From UBA2767 sp965228625 (GTDB lineage: Bacteria > Pseudomonadota > Alphaproteobacteria > Rhizobiales > Methyloligellaceae), in the NCBI GenBank assembly GCA_965228625.1, contig OZ245829.1:2108001-2172000 (forward strand): DNA of 64,000 nt, written 5' to 3'. Made by a program: the position numbers and the translations under genes. Each line of letters opens with the position of its first letter. The first letter of the stretch is position 1. Positions 1 through 7,561 of the stretch are shown here, one piece after another. The notes under the pieces were generated by a model. It made no database searches and was not told the origin of the DNA. It saw only the letters and a list, made by a program, of their open reading frames with translations.

Positions 1-629
1 TGCGGATCCTTGAAGGTCGCGCGCGTGGCTGCAAGGCCGGAGGCGTCCGTCGTGTAAACGTCGCAGCGCCCGGCGAGATAATTCGTCCGTGCTTCTTCGT
101 TCGACTCGATCGGAACCGGCTCATACTTGATCTTGTTGGAGCGGAAGAAGTCCGCCAGGTTCAGCTCGGTCGTCGTGCCCGTCTGAATGCAGACCGACGC
201 GCCGTCGAGTTCCTTCGCACTTTTGACGCCCAGCTTCTTGGGAACCATAAAGCCCTGGCCGTCATAGTAGTTCGTGCCCTGGAACGCGAGCTTGACGTCG
301 ACGTCACGCACGAATGTCCAGGTGGTGTTGCGGAAAATCACGTCGCCTTCACCGGAGTTCAGAATGGTGAAGCGCGTCTTGCCGGTTGCGGGCTTGTACT
401 TGACCTTGTTCGCATCGCCGAAAATGGCCGCAGCCACGGCGCGGCAATGGTCAACGTCGAAGCCCTGCCATTTGCCGGCTTCGTCCGTAAACGAAAATCC
501 CGGCAGGCCGGTGTTCACGATGCAGATCAGCTCGCCGCGTGCTTTCACATCGTCGAGCGTACCGGCATTCGCAGCCGTCGCACCGATCATTGCCAGAGCA
601 GCAGTTGCTCCAAGCAAATAGCGTTTCAT
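1..629 (-). CDS. aapJ: AapJ-like general amino-acid ABC transporter substrate-binding protein (partial, 3' end outside window)
   Basis: Periplasmic binding protein of the polar amino-acid ABC importer family; it captures amino acids for a membrane permease. The visible 209 residues start with a signal peptide (MKRYLLGATAALAMIGATAANA), then TLDDVKARGELICIVNTG, and the ligand-contact stretches GFSFTDEAGKWQGFDVD and FRNTTWTFVRDVD that are typical of AapJ/BztA proteins. A strong Shine-Dalgarno (GGGAGGAG) lies just upstream of the ATG at 629. The C-terminal part and the expected aapQ/M/P permease and ATPase genes would lie beyond the left edge, so the operon is inferred. The aapJ name is by resemblance only; a related BztA-type binding protein is the alternative. 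Confidence 0.85.
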   Translation of the reverse strand, partial: MKRYLLGATAALAMIGATAANAGTLDDVKARGELICIVNTGLPGFSFTDEAGKWQGFDVDHCRAVAAAIFGDANKVKYKPATGKTRFTILNSGEGDVIFRNTTWTFVRDVDVKLAFQGTNYYDGQGFMVPKKLGVKSAKELDGASVCIQTGTTTELNLADFFRSNKIKYEPVPIESNEEARTNYLAGRCDVYTTDASGLAATRATFKDP

Positions 630-896
630 GAGGTACTCCTCCCTAAGATGACACGTACAAAAAAACGTCACATTTCGGGCCCAAACCCCCGGGGTCTCGA
701 GCCTGATTGGCAGTTTTGACTGGCACGTGCGCGTGCCCGGCAACTGCCACGGCTCACTCTCCGCGAGAGCTGTATGCGAGTCAACAGGCGGAATGCTCAC
801 ATTTTGACTAATTTGTGATGATATTTAAGGCGGTTCACCGGCACTTTACTTTCGATCTTTAAACTTGGCCTCAGGGTACCGGGCTGCTAGACAGAC

Positions 897-988
897 GCCA
901 CCTTTTGGTGGCCGGAAACGATTGATCGTGTGGCCGCCGAAAGCGGCGTGCGGCCGCCAATTGGATCGATGCTGATTGTTCGCATCGA
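897..988 (+). other. Three successive stem-loops in the leader of the MMPL gene
   Basis: The 404-base gap between the divergent aapJ-like and MMPL genes must hold both promoters. Close to the MMPL gene it has three inverted repeats in a row: GCCACC-TTTT-GGTGGC (897-912), a GC-rich nested repeat at 932-958 (GCCGC/GCGGC inside GGCCGC/GCGGCC), and TCGATGC/GCATCGA (966-972 and 982-988, loop of 9). None is followed by a T-run, so they do not look like terminators. They could be a structured 5' leader or operators. I recognise no known riboswitch class. The rest of the gap (630-896) shows no gene. Confidence 0.35.
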
Positions 989-1033
989 CGTAACTTCACG
1001 AAATACCCCGAGCGATGCGAGGATGATCCAGAC

Positions 1034-3469
1034 ATGACCGCTGGCTTTGGCCTTGAGAAACTTGGTCTTCTGACCGCGCGCCACCCGAAGGCCACCCTTC
1101 TGTTCTTCGCACTCACGCTGCCGATCTTCCTGTTTTTCGCGGCCCGGCTGGAGTTTTCAAGCGACATACGCGAGATTTTCCGCTCGCAGTCCGAGGGCTT
1201 CACGGTCCTCGAGGACGTGGGCAAGCAGTACCCGGCCTCGAGCCGTGATGTTCTGCTGGTCGTCGACGGGGGCGACATATTCGAACCAAAAGCCCTGACC
1301 GCGCTGCGTTTCCTGCATCTCGACCTCGGCCTTATCCCGGATGTCGACTTCGTGCTCTCGATCTTTTCCGCCCGCTATCCGCCCGACGCAGAGGGCAATG
1401 CGGTATCGCTCTTTCCCACGGAAATAACGGCAGATACCGATGTGGAGGCGCTACGCAAAGAGGTCGAGGCCCATCCCCTCGTCGCCAACAAGCTCCTGTC
1501 CGAAGACGCCAGGAGAGCCCTCATCGTTGTCGCGCTCAAGCCCGAGAACCGTGATGTGGAGGATCTGCAGAGCCTCATCAGCGAGATCAACGAGACCGCG
1601 GAAACGGTTCTGGAAGGGACGGGACTGAAGCTCAGGGTCACGGGCCTCGCCGCACTGCGTGTGGAAATCATCGGCGCCCTGGTGCGCGACCAGGGCCGTT
1701 TCGCCATTGCCGGACTGATCCTGTGCCTCGGACTATGCTGGTTCTTCTTCCGGCGCTGGGCCTATGTCGCGATGGCCGGCGCACCCGCCGCGATCGCGGT
1801 GATCTGGCTGGCGGGCAGCATGGCGATCGTCGGGCAGGAAGTGAATGTCCTGACAAACATCATCCCGGTGCTGGTCATTGTGCTCGTGTTTTCGGACGCG
1901 TTGCACCTCTTGTTCGGGATACGGCGGAACATTGCCGCCGGGCAGGGTCTGAGCGAGGCCATCGACACGGCCGTTCTCGAGGTCGGCCCGGCATGCGTGC
2001 TCACCTCGGTGACGACCACGCTCGCGCTGCTTTCGCTGACGCTGGTTCCGCACGAGTTCATATCCCGGTTCGGTCTGACCGCGGCGCTCGGCACCGCCAT
2101 CGCCTATTGCGCGACGCTTGCGCTCGTGCCGGCCATGGCCGCAATCTTCCTGGCCCGTACGCCGCGCAAGCGGCCCGCGGGTCAGGGCGAATACTGGTTC
2201 GGACGCGCGACCATGACGGCCAGCGATGCGGTTGCCCGGATGATCTCTTCCGCACCCTATGCTGTCGCCGGCGCCGGTGTCGTCGTGACGGTGGTGGCCG
2301 GACTTCTGTATGCCCAGAACACACCCCGCTACAGCTATCAGGAGAACCTGCCCGAGGGGAACGCGGCCTTTGCGGCGATCCAGGAGATCGATACCTACCT
2401 TGGTGGCTCCAACAGCCTGCATCTGCTTATTCGCTGGCCGAGCGCACACGAGTTGCACTCGCCGGAAACCGTGGAGGTCATCCGCGCGGCGCATGATGCG
2501 CTCAAGGCCGAGCCCGAATTTCAGTCGGTGAGCTCCCTGCGGGATGTCCAGGAGTGGATGGCAAACGGTTCGGGCACGCGCGGCGACGTGTTCAATTTCC
2601 TGGAAAAAGCCAGCTCGACGCTCAGCCGGCGGCTGACCTCCAAGGAATTCAATTCCGCGCTGCTTACGGCCCAGTTCCCGGCAATAGATTCATCGCAGCT
2701 CATTCCCATCCTCAACAAACTCGAAGACCGGTTGGACCAGTTGCGGGCGGACAATCCGGGCGTCAAATTCGACGTCACCGGCCTCACGCCCCTGTCGGCC
2801 ACCTCGAGCACCGAGATGATCGGCAAGCTCAACCAGAGCCTCGCCATGGCCATCGGCGTGATCATCATCCTGATCGGTTTCGCCCTGCGGTCGTTGCGTT
2901 ATGGCATCGTGTCGATTGCGCCGAACCTGCTCCCCATCGCGGCGGGCGGAACGTTTCTCTATCTCAATCGCCACGGGCTTCAGTTCACCAGCGTGGTTGC
3001 CTTCACCGTGGCCTTCGGCATTGCCGTCGACAGCACGATTCATGTCCTGAACCGCTACCGGCTCGAACGGGAGCGCACGCCGGACATCGACGCGGCGGTC
3101 CGGAGCACCTTGCTGGCGGTGGGTCCCGTGCTGATGGTGGCGACGATCATCCTGATCAGCGGCGTCGGCATCACGATCATCAGCGAACTGCCGATGGTCC
3201 AGCTCTACGGGCAGATCTCGTCTGTTGTCCTGGTCACCGCATTCCTCGGCGCCATGGTGTTCCTGCCCGCGCTGCTCACCGTGACCGACAAATGGCTGGC
3301 CGTGGAGCAGCCTGTGCCTGTCCCTGCGAAACGCCCAGCTCCGGCGAAACGCCCGGCGCAGACGAAGCGTGCAGCACCGGCAAAACGCCCGGCCCAGGCC
3401 AAGCGGACGCCTGCGCGAAAGAGCCGGCGGCGCGCAGCGCCGGTCGCCAAGCGGAAACAGGCGTCCTAG
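1034..3469 (+). CDS. MMPL/RND-superfamily permease with Lys/Pro/Ala-repeat C-terminal tail
   Basis: Large inner-membrane protein (811 aa) with the duplicated RND/MMPL plan: one N-terminal membrane helix, a periplasmic loop (about residues 40-215), a helix bundle (about 220-375, sterol-sensing-domain-like), then a second helix near 415, a second loop and a second bundle (about 610-760). Members export lipids, hopanoids or hydrophobic drugs using the proton gradient; HpnN-type lipid exporters are the closest plan I recognise, but no substrate can be read. The last 50 or so residues are hydrophilic and repetitive (PAKRPA-like units, then a run rich in Lys and Arg), an unusual basic cytoplasmic tail. 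A GAGG lies 12 bases before the ATG. No outer-membrane or adaptor gene adjoins it. Confidence 0.8.
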   Translation: MTAGFGLEKLGLLTARHPKATLLFFALTLPIFLFFAARLEFSSDIREIFRSQSEGFTVLEDVGKQYPASSRDVLLVVDGGDIFEPKALTALRFLHLDLGLIPDVDFVLSIFSARYPPDAEGNAVSLFPTEITADTDVEALRKEVEAHPLVANKLLSEDARRALIVVALKPENRDVEDLQSLISEINETAETVLEGTGLKLRVTGLAALRVEIIGALVRDQGRFAIAGLILCLGLCWFFFRRWAYVAMAGAPAAIAVIWLAGSMAIVGQEVNVLTNIIPVLVIVLVFSDALHLLFGIRRNIAAGQGLSEAIDTAVLEVGPACVLTSVTTTLALLSLTLVPHEFISRFGLTAALGTAIAYCATLALVPAMAAIFLARTPRKRPAGQGEYWFGRATMTASDAVARMISSAPYAVAGAGVVVTVVAGLLYAQNTPRYSYQENLPEGNAAFAAIQEIDTYLGGSNSLHLLIRWPSAHELHSPETVEVIRAAHDALKAEPEFQSVSSLRDVQEWMANGSGTRGDVFNFLEKASSTLSRRLTSKEFNSALLTAQFPAIDSSQLIPILNKLEDRLDQLRADNPGVKFDVTGLTPLSATSSTEMIGKLNQSLAMAIGVIIILIGFALRSLRYGIVSIAPNLLPIAAGGTFLYLNRHGLQFTSVVAFTVAFGIAVDSTIHVLNRYRLERERTPDIDAAVRSTLLAVGPVLMVATIILISGVGITIISELPMVQLYGQISSVVLVTAFLGAMVFLPALLTVTDKWLAVEQPVPVPAKRPAPAKRPAQTKRAAPAKRPAQAKRTPARKSRRRAAPVAKRKQAS

Positions 3470-3496
3470 CGCGTTTTTTCGTCAGGTTCGGGATGA

Positions 3497-3572
3497 TGGT
3501 GGGCGATGCAAGGCTTGAACTTGCGACCTCTTCGATGTCACCGAAGCGCTCTCCCAACTGAGCTAATCGCCC
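3497..3572 (-). tRNA. tRNA-Val (anticodon GAC)
   Basis: On the minus strand the 76 bases fold as a complete cloverleaf: acceptor stem GGGCGAT/ATCGCCC, D arm GCTC...GAGC, anticodon stem CTTCG/CGAAG around the loop GTGACAT (anticodon GAC, valine), T arm GCAAG-TTCAAGC-CTTGC, discriminator A, and an encoded CCA at 3497-3499. All stems pair without mismatches in the acceptor and anticodon arms. Confidence 0.96.
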
Positions 3573-3685
3573 GTCGCATGGCCGCTGCCGGGCTCTCGCC
3601 CCGCGCAGCAGAATGGTCGTTCGTCATATATCGGGATTAGACTGGTGAAGCAAGCGACCCGGAACGTACGGGCCGCAGGTCCGGT

Positions 3686-4075
3686 TCACTCCTCGAGCAA
3701 GCGCTCGATTTCTCCGACGAGATCACGCAGATGAAACGGCTTTGAAAGGACCTTGGCGTCCTTCGGCGCCTGGCTGTCGGGATTGAGCGCGACCGCGGCG
3801 AAACCGGTGATGAACATGATCTTGAGGTCGGGATCCAGGTCGGCGGCGCGCCTCGCCAACTCGATGCCGTCCATCTCGGGCATGACGATGTCGGTGAGGA
3901 GCAACGTGAACGGCTCCTCCTTGAGACGCTCGTAAGCTTCCGCGCCATTGCCGAACGACGTCACATCATACCCGGCGTTCTGCAGCGCCTTGACGAGGAA
4001 CTTGCGCATGTCCTCGTCGTCTTCCGCGAGAAGAATGCGGCGCAACTGGCCGTTTTGCAGTTCGTTGACTGTCAT
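3686..4075 (-). CDS. cpdR: CpdR-type single-domain response regulator
   Basis: Stand-alone receiver domain of 129 aa without an output domain. The phosphorylation pocket is intact: acidic pair ED/D near residues 18-20, phospho-acceptor Asp62 in LLLTDIVMPEMDG, the Thr of MFITGFAA, and Lys112 in LSKPFHLRDL. The stretch FITGFAAVALNPDS...DAKVLSKPFHLRDLV is characteristic of CpdR. In Caulobacter and Sinorhizobium, unphosphorylated CpdR positions the ClpXP protease and promotes degradation of CtrA and other cell-cycle proteins; phosphorylation through the CckA-ChpT relay switches it off. The N-formylglutamate amidohydrolase gene is divergent next to it. CtrA boxes elsewhere in the window fit a working CckA-CtrA-CpdR network. 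Confidence 0.93.
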   Translation of the reverse strand: MTVNELQNGQLRRILLAEDDEDMRKFLVKALQNAGYDVTSFGNGAEAYERLKEEPFTLLLTDIVMPEMDGIELARRAADLDPDLKIMFITGFAAVALNPDSQAPKDAKVLSKPFHLRDLVGEIERLLEE

Positions 4076-4306
4076 ATCACCGCCCTTATAGCCGATTAGC
4101 GGCCATTACACGGCAATTTCGTGGGCAATTCGTAAACGCGCCGCGGCGGCCGCCAATACGGATCGGTTCGCCCGGGCGGTACGCACGCGAAAAAGCAGAT
4201 GGCTCGGCTGGACTCCTTCAGTCAGCCTTGGCACATTCCACTCAAGGATTCGGCGGGGGAGCTCGTGATCAAGGGATTGTTCAACAGGGCAGGAAAACGG
4301 TTCGCC

Positions 4307-5209
4307 ATGAGTAAGCGTGACACGGCGGTGATCAGAGACGAGTTTGATCCGCCCTTTGAAATCCTCGAACCGCCATCACACAGCGCCCCGCTGGTCTTCA
4401 ATTCTCCGCACAGCGGCCGCGTCTACCTGGAAGAGTTCCTGGAGTCGTCGCGCCTGAACCTGCCCGATCTTCGCCGCTCGGAAGACACCTTCGTCGAACA
4501 GTTGTTCGCCCCGGTCGTCGCTCACGGTGCACCCCTGATGCACGCGCATTTCCCGCGCGCCTATCTGGACGTCAATCGTGAACCCTACGAACTGGACCCG
4601 GCATTGATCGCGGAGTCCCTGCCACGCTATGCGAACACCCAGTCCGTTCGCGTGGTCGGCGGTCTCGGCACGATCGCCCGCGTCGTTGCCGATGCCGAAG
4701 AGATTTACCGGGAACCGCTCAGTCTCGGCGTCGCCCTGACGCGGATCAGCGAACTCTACAAGCCCTATCACGGCAGCCTGAGCGAATTGATGGACGAGTG
4801 CACGCGCAAATTCGGAATTTCGGTTCTGATCGATTGCCACTCCATGCCGTCGAACCCGCTCTACGAGGCGGACGGCATCCGCCCGGACTTTGTCCTCGGT
4901 GACAGGTTCTCAACATCCTGCAGCCCGGAATTCACGCGCTTGGTTGCCGAGCAACTCAAGGCCATGGGCTATGTGGTCGCCTTCAACAAACCCTATGCGG
5001 GCGGGTTCATCACCGAACACTACGGCCGCCCGTCGAGAGGACGTCACGCGCTGCAGATCGAGGTCAATCGCGCGCTCTACATGGACGAGACCACATACAA
5101 ACGCAACGCCAACTTCGCCAAGGTGCGCCGCGACCTGGAGCGCCTCACCCAGACCATGATCGAAATTGCGTGGTCCTTGTTCGACACGCCACGCATCGCG
5201 GCCGAGTGA
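4307..5209 (+). CDS. N-formylglutamate amidohydrolase family protein
   Basis: Predicted cytoplasmic zinc hydrolase of the HutG/N-formylglutamate amidohydrolase family, which releases glutamate from N-formylglutamate in histidine breakdown. Family signatures: FNSPHSGRVY near the N-terminus (metal/substrate His), RRSEDTFVEQLF, HFPRAYLDVNREPYELDP, the DCHSMPSN motif and the C-terminal EHYGRPSRGRHALQIEVNRALYMDE. An upstream in-frame ATG at 4199 would add 36 residues with no family resemblance; the ATG at 4307 gives 300 aa beginning MSKRDTAVIRDEFDPPFEILEP, which matches the usual family start. No other hut genes adjoin, so its role in histidine catabolism is not supported by context. Confidence 0.87.
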   Translation: MSKRDTAVIRDEFDPPFEILEPPSHSAPLVFNSPHSGRVYLEEFLESSRLNLPDLRRSEDTFVEQLFAPVVAHGAPLMHAHFPRAYLDVNREPYELDPALIAESLPRYANTQSVRVVGGLGTIARVVADAEEIYREPLSLGVALTRISELYKPYHGSLSELMDECTRKFGISVLIDCHSMPSNPLYEADGIRPDFVLGDRFSTSCSPEFTRLVAEQLKAMGYVVAFNKPYAGGFITEHYGRPSRGRHALQIEVNRALYMDETTYKRNANFAKVRRDLERLTQTMIEIAWSLFDTPRIAAE

Positions 5210-5237
5210 CCGGCCGGACTCGACGCCTTGCCATAGA

Positions 5238-5309
5238 GAAAAAAAGGGCCGCCAGAGCATGCCGGGCGGCCCAAGTCTAAGGGAGGAAACGCCCAAAGAG
5301 GGCAACGGT
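5238..5309 (-). ncRNA. mmgR: mmgR/suhB-type (alpha-r8) trans-acting small RNA
   Basis: Read on the minus strand there is a compact sRNA: a 5' hairpin GCCC-TCTTT-GGGC (5303-5291), a single-stranded stretch GTTTCCTCCCTTAGACTT that includes an anti-Shine-Dalgarno CCUCC, then a perfect 8-bp terminator stem GGGCCGCC/GGCGGCCC (5272-5246) and a run of seven T (5245-5239). A plausible promoter precedes it: TTGCAA, 16 bases, GTTATG, giving a start near 5308. The suhB motif (Rfam) was named for its place upstream of suhB-like genes in Rhizobiales, and in Sinorhizobium the RNA is MmgR, which restrains polyhydroxybutyrate granule formation. Here it also lies just upstream of a SuhB/HisN-family gene in opposite orientation. 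Target genes cannot be read from the window. Confidence 0.82.
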
Positions 5310-5535
5310 ACGGCATAACGTGATGCCCTACCGCATTGCAACAATATGTCATTGCGGCGCACAAATTTCAAGATCGTTAATGGATATTAAGAAAGAATGC
5401 CGTGAATTGGTGCGGATTTGCCACAGTTGGCGCAGTGTACACAAACGGGCCCGCAACAACCGACCGTATCAGCCGCGGCAGCCTGATCCGAGATATCTGC
5501 CAACCATCTGAAATAACAGACGCAAATTCAACGCA

Positions 5536-6339
5536 ATGAAGAGCATAGAAGCAAACGAATTCAACGCTTACCTGGACTTCGCACACCGGCTGGCGGACAT
5601 ATCCGGCGCGACCGTCCTGAAGTATTTTCGCGAAAAATATACTGTAGAAGACAAATCCGGTGGAAACGGGTATGACCCGGTCACCGTGGCCGATCGAGAT
5701 GTCGAACACGCGATTCGCGCAAAAGTTGCAAACACATGGCCGGAACACGCTGTCGCCGGCGAAGAGTTCGGTGGCGATGTAACGGATGCCGAGTTCTGCT
5801 GGGTCGTCGACCCCATCGATGGCACCCGGCCGTTCATTGCCGGGATGCCGACATGGGGAACGCTGATCGGTTTGACGCATCACGGCACGCCTGTCCTCGG
5901 GCTGATGAACCAGCCATTCACGGGCGAGCGGTTCTGGAGCGGGATGGACCAGGCCTTCTACAGGAGCCGCGACCGTGAGCACGCCATCACGACCCGAGCA
6001 TGCGGGACCCTCGACGACGCGGTTCTGACCACCCCCAGCCCGGACCTGTTTGCGACGCCGGAAGACAAGAGCCGGTTCGACGATCTCAGCACCCAGGTGC
6101 GCATGCGCTGGTTCGGCGGAGACTGTTACGCATATTGTCTGCTCGCCGCGGGCCACATCGATCTCATCGTGGAATCCGGGCTCGCCGCCCACGACATCGC
6201 ACCGCTGATCCCGATCATCGAGCACGCGGGAGGATGCGTGACCGGATGGGACGGAGGAGACGCGGCCGCGGGCGGCCATGCGGTTGCGTGCGGCGATCCG
6301 AAGCTGCGGGACAAGGTTCTGGAGGTTCTCGCCGGCTAA
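5536..6339 (+). CDS. hisN: Inositol-monophosphatase-family phosphatase, probably histidinol-phosphatase (HisN/SuhB-like)
   Basis: 267-aa Mg-dependent, lithium-sensitive type sugar/alcohol phosphatase. Metal ligands are present: Glu76/Glu77 in AGEEFGG, Asp92 and Asp95 in VDPIDGT (92-97), and Asp in the AAHDIAPLIPIIEHAGG motif near residue 215. In alphaproteobacteria such proteins next to this sRNA are annotated as histidinol-phosphatase (histidine biosynthesis) or inositol monophosphatase; the sequence alone does not separate them, though the RPFIAGMPTWGT stretch fits HisN. The mmgR-like RNA is transcribed away from it upstream. An alpha/beta hydrolase gene converges from the right with 14 bases between the stops. 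Confidence 0.85.
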   Translation: MKSIEANEFNAYLDFAHRLADISGATVLKYFREKYTVEDKSGGNGYDPVTVADRDVEHAIRAKVANTWPEHAVAGEEFGGDVTDAEFCWVVDPIDGTRPFIAGMPTWGTLIGLTHHGTPVLGLMNQPFTGERFWSGMDQAFYRSRDREHAITTRACGTLDDAVLTTPSPDLFATPEDKSRFDDLSTQVRMRWFGGDCYAYCLLAAGHIDLIVESGLAAHDIAPLIPIIEHAGGCVTGWDGGDAAAGGHAVACGDPKLRDKVLEVLAG

Positions 6340-6353
6340 CCGGCTAAGGCCGA

Positions 6354-7400
6354 TCAACGCCCCCCGGGAACAAAAGCGTCGAATGCCGCCCAGACCTGTT
6401 CGCGGATCGCCTCGCGTTCCTGCAGCAACTCATGCCGCGCACCGTCAATGACAATCCGTTCGCCGGCCTTGAGCTGGAGCGCCAGTTCGTCGATCGCCTT
6501 GTTCGACACCACCTTGTCCTCACCCGCCGCAATCATAAGGATCGGCACATGCACTGTGGGGGGAAAACCGAAGGCGTTGATCTCCTGCATCGAAGCGGTC
6601 GCCGCGCGCAACCACGCGAGAGTCGGTGACGCCAGGCCGAGCTGCGGTGCGGTTTCGAGAATCAGACGATTGCGGTCGTAGCGGCGCTTGTCCGACGTCA
6701 GGGGATTGCCCTCAAAGCGGCCGGTTCCCGCAACCGCGTTTGACCCGCCCGGCACATAGAGATCTCCAAGCCCGAAAAACACCGCCAGCTGCGAGACCGC
6801 ACTGGTCAGACCGAGTGACGATGCGGGTCCGGCCAGTCCGACCATCGGAGCCGTCAATACGATCCGGTCGAACCAGCAATCGCGCATACAGGCGGCGCGG
6901 ATCAGGATGTTCCCACCCATGGAATGGGCAAGACCGAAGTAAGGCGGCGGGCAGTCGGGGAGAACGATCTCGCTCACGAACTGCGCGAGGTCGCGCTCAT
7001 ATTGCGCGAAATCCTCGACATGGCCCTTCAACGGATTCCGCAAAGCGCGCGTAGACCCGCCCTGCCCGCGCCAGTCCATGGTGGCCACGGCGAACCCGCG
7101 CTGGCGCAGGTCCGAAACCGTTTCGAAGTACTTCTCCATGTACTCCGCCCTTCCCCCGAACAGGCACACCGTTCCCTTGCGGCCATGCGCCGGCGGCTTC
7201 CAGCGCGCATAACGCAGCTCGGTGCCGTCGTAGCCGGTGATAACGCCGGATTCGGCTCCCGCCGGAACGGGATTGCGCGGGATGCCAACAAGCGTCATGG
7301 GAGCGGCAGCATCTTTCGAGGATTGGCGAGAGCGTGGGCTGGCGCCGGAAGCATTGTCGCCTGTTATATCAAGCCTTTGTTCGGTCACAAGGTTCGACAT
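6354..7400 (-). CDS. Alpha/beta hydrolase, lysophospholipase (PldB)-like
   Basis: Serine hydrolase of the lysophospholipase/monoacylglycerol lipase group. The core begins ITGYDGTELRYARWKP and carries the oxyanion region LFGGRAEYMEKY, DWRGQGGSTR, the nucleophile elbow GLAHSMGGN, a late Asp in IAAGEDKVV and the His in DGARHELLQE, completing a Ser-Asp-His triad. The longest frame begins with TTG at 7418; ATG at 7400 is chosen, but the ATG at 7298 (MTLVGIPRNPVPAG) fits the family start better and is a serious alternative. It is divergent from hsp20, and the 160-base gap between them has an inverted repeat. Probably intracellular, as no signal peptide is seen. Confidence 0.82.
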   Translation of the reverse strand: MSNLVTEQRLDITGDNASGASPRSRQSSKDAAAPMTLVGIPRNPVPAGAESGVITGYDGTELRYARWKPPAHGRKGTVCLFGGRAEYMEKYFETVSDLRQRGFAVATMDWRGQGGSTRALRNPLKGHVEDFAQYERDLAQFVSEIVLPDCPPPYFGLAHSMGGNILIRAACMRDCWFDRIVLTAPMVGLAGPASSLGLTSAVSQLAVFFGLGDLYVPGGSNAVAGTGRFEGNPLTSDKRRYDRNRLILETAPQLGLASPTLAWLRAATASMQEINAFGFPPTVHVPILMIAAGEDKVVSNKAIDELALQLKAGERIVIDGARHELLQEREAIREQVWAAFDAFVPGGR

Positions 7401-7408
7401 TAAATCTA

Positions 7409-7427
7409 TGTAACTCAACCGGTTACA
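7409..7427. promoter_or_regulatory. Inverted repeat TGTAAC-N7-GTTACA between hydrolase and hsp20 genes
   Basis: Perfect 6-bp arms (7409-7414 and 7422-7427) separated by 7 bases, just upstream of the hsp20 heat-shock promoter and overlapping the region just before the hydrolase ATG. Its symmetry suggests an operator for a dimeric regulator of one or both genes. I cannot name the regulator. Confidence 0.35.
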
Positions 7428-7431
7428 CCCT

Positions 7432-7460
7432 CTTGAATCGGGCAGGATTCACCTTATATC
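7432..7460 (+). promoter_or_regulatory. RpoH (sigma-32)-type heat-shock promoter of hsp20
   Basis: CTTGAA (7432-7437), 14 bases, then CCTTATAT (7452-7459) match the alphaproteobacterial RpoH pattern CTTGAA-N13..15-CCATAT. It lies about 105 bases before the hsp20 start and would begin a transcript near 7466, leaving a leader long enough for the RNA thermometer. Confidence 0.72.
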
Positions 7461-7465
7461 CAAAG

Positions 7466-7561
7466 CATGCGCATGCCTGTTGAGGGTGCGCAACATATCA
7501 GATTGGACCCGACCATGATGGTGGGTCCTGAACGCATGTTGCTTCAGAAGGAGAATGTGTG
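7466..7561 (+). promoter_or_regulatory. ROSE-type RNA thermometer in the hsp20 leader
   Basis: The final hairpin pairs CGCAT with ATGTG and TTGCTTC with GAAGGAGA, so the AAGGAG ribosome site is buried at low temperature. The helix keeps the hallmark of ROSE elements: a UUGCU strand opposite AGGA, with a G facing a G in the middle. An upstream hairpin (GGACC...GGTCC, near 7505-7528) and the palindrome GCATGCGCATGC (7465-7476) would form the other stems. Known ROSE elements sit in rhizobial small heat-shock gene leaders and melt on warming to allow translation. Together with the RpoH promoter this gives two layers of heat control. Confidence 0.78.

Noticed and set aside
722..737. GGCACG-TGCG-CGTGCC inverted repeat upstream of the aapJ-like gene
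   Set aside because: Short and GC-rich, without a T-run; such repeats occur by chance in GC-rich DNA, so not listed as a terminator or operator.
3470..3480. T-run after the MMPL gene as a terminator
   Set aside because: GTTTTTT is present, but no stem of useful length directly precedes it.
5320..5511. Small plus-strand open frame between the amidohydrolase and hisN genes
   Set aside because: No ribosome site, odd composition, and it overlaps the promoter of the minus-strand sRNA.
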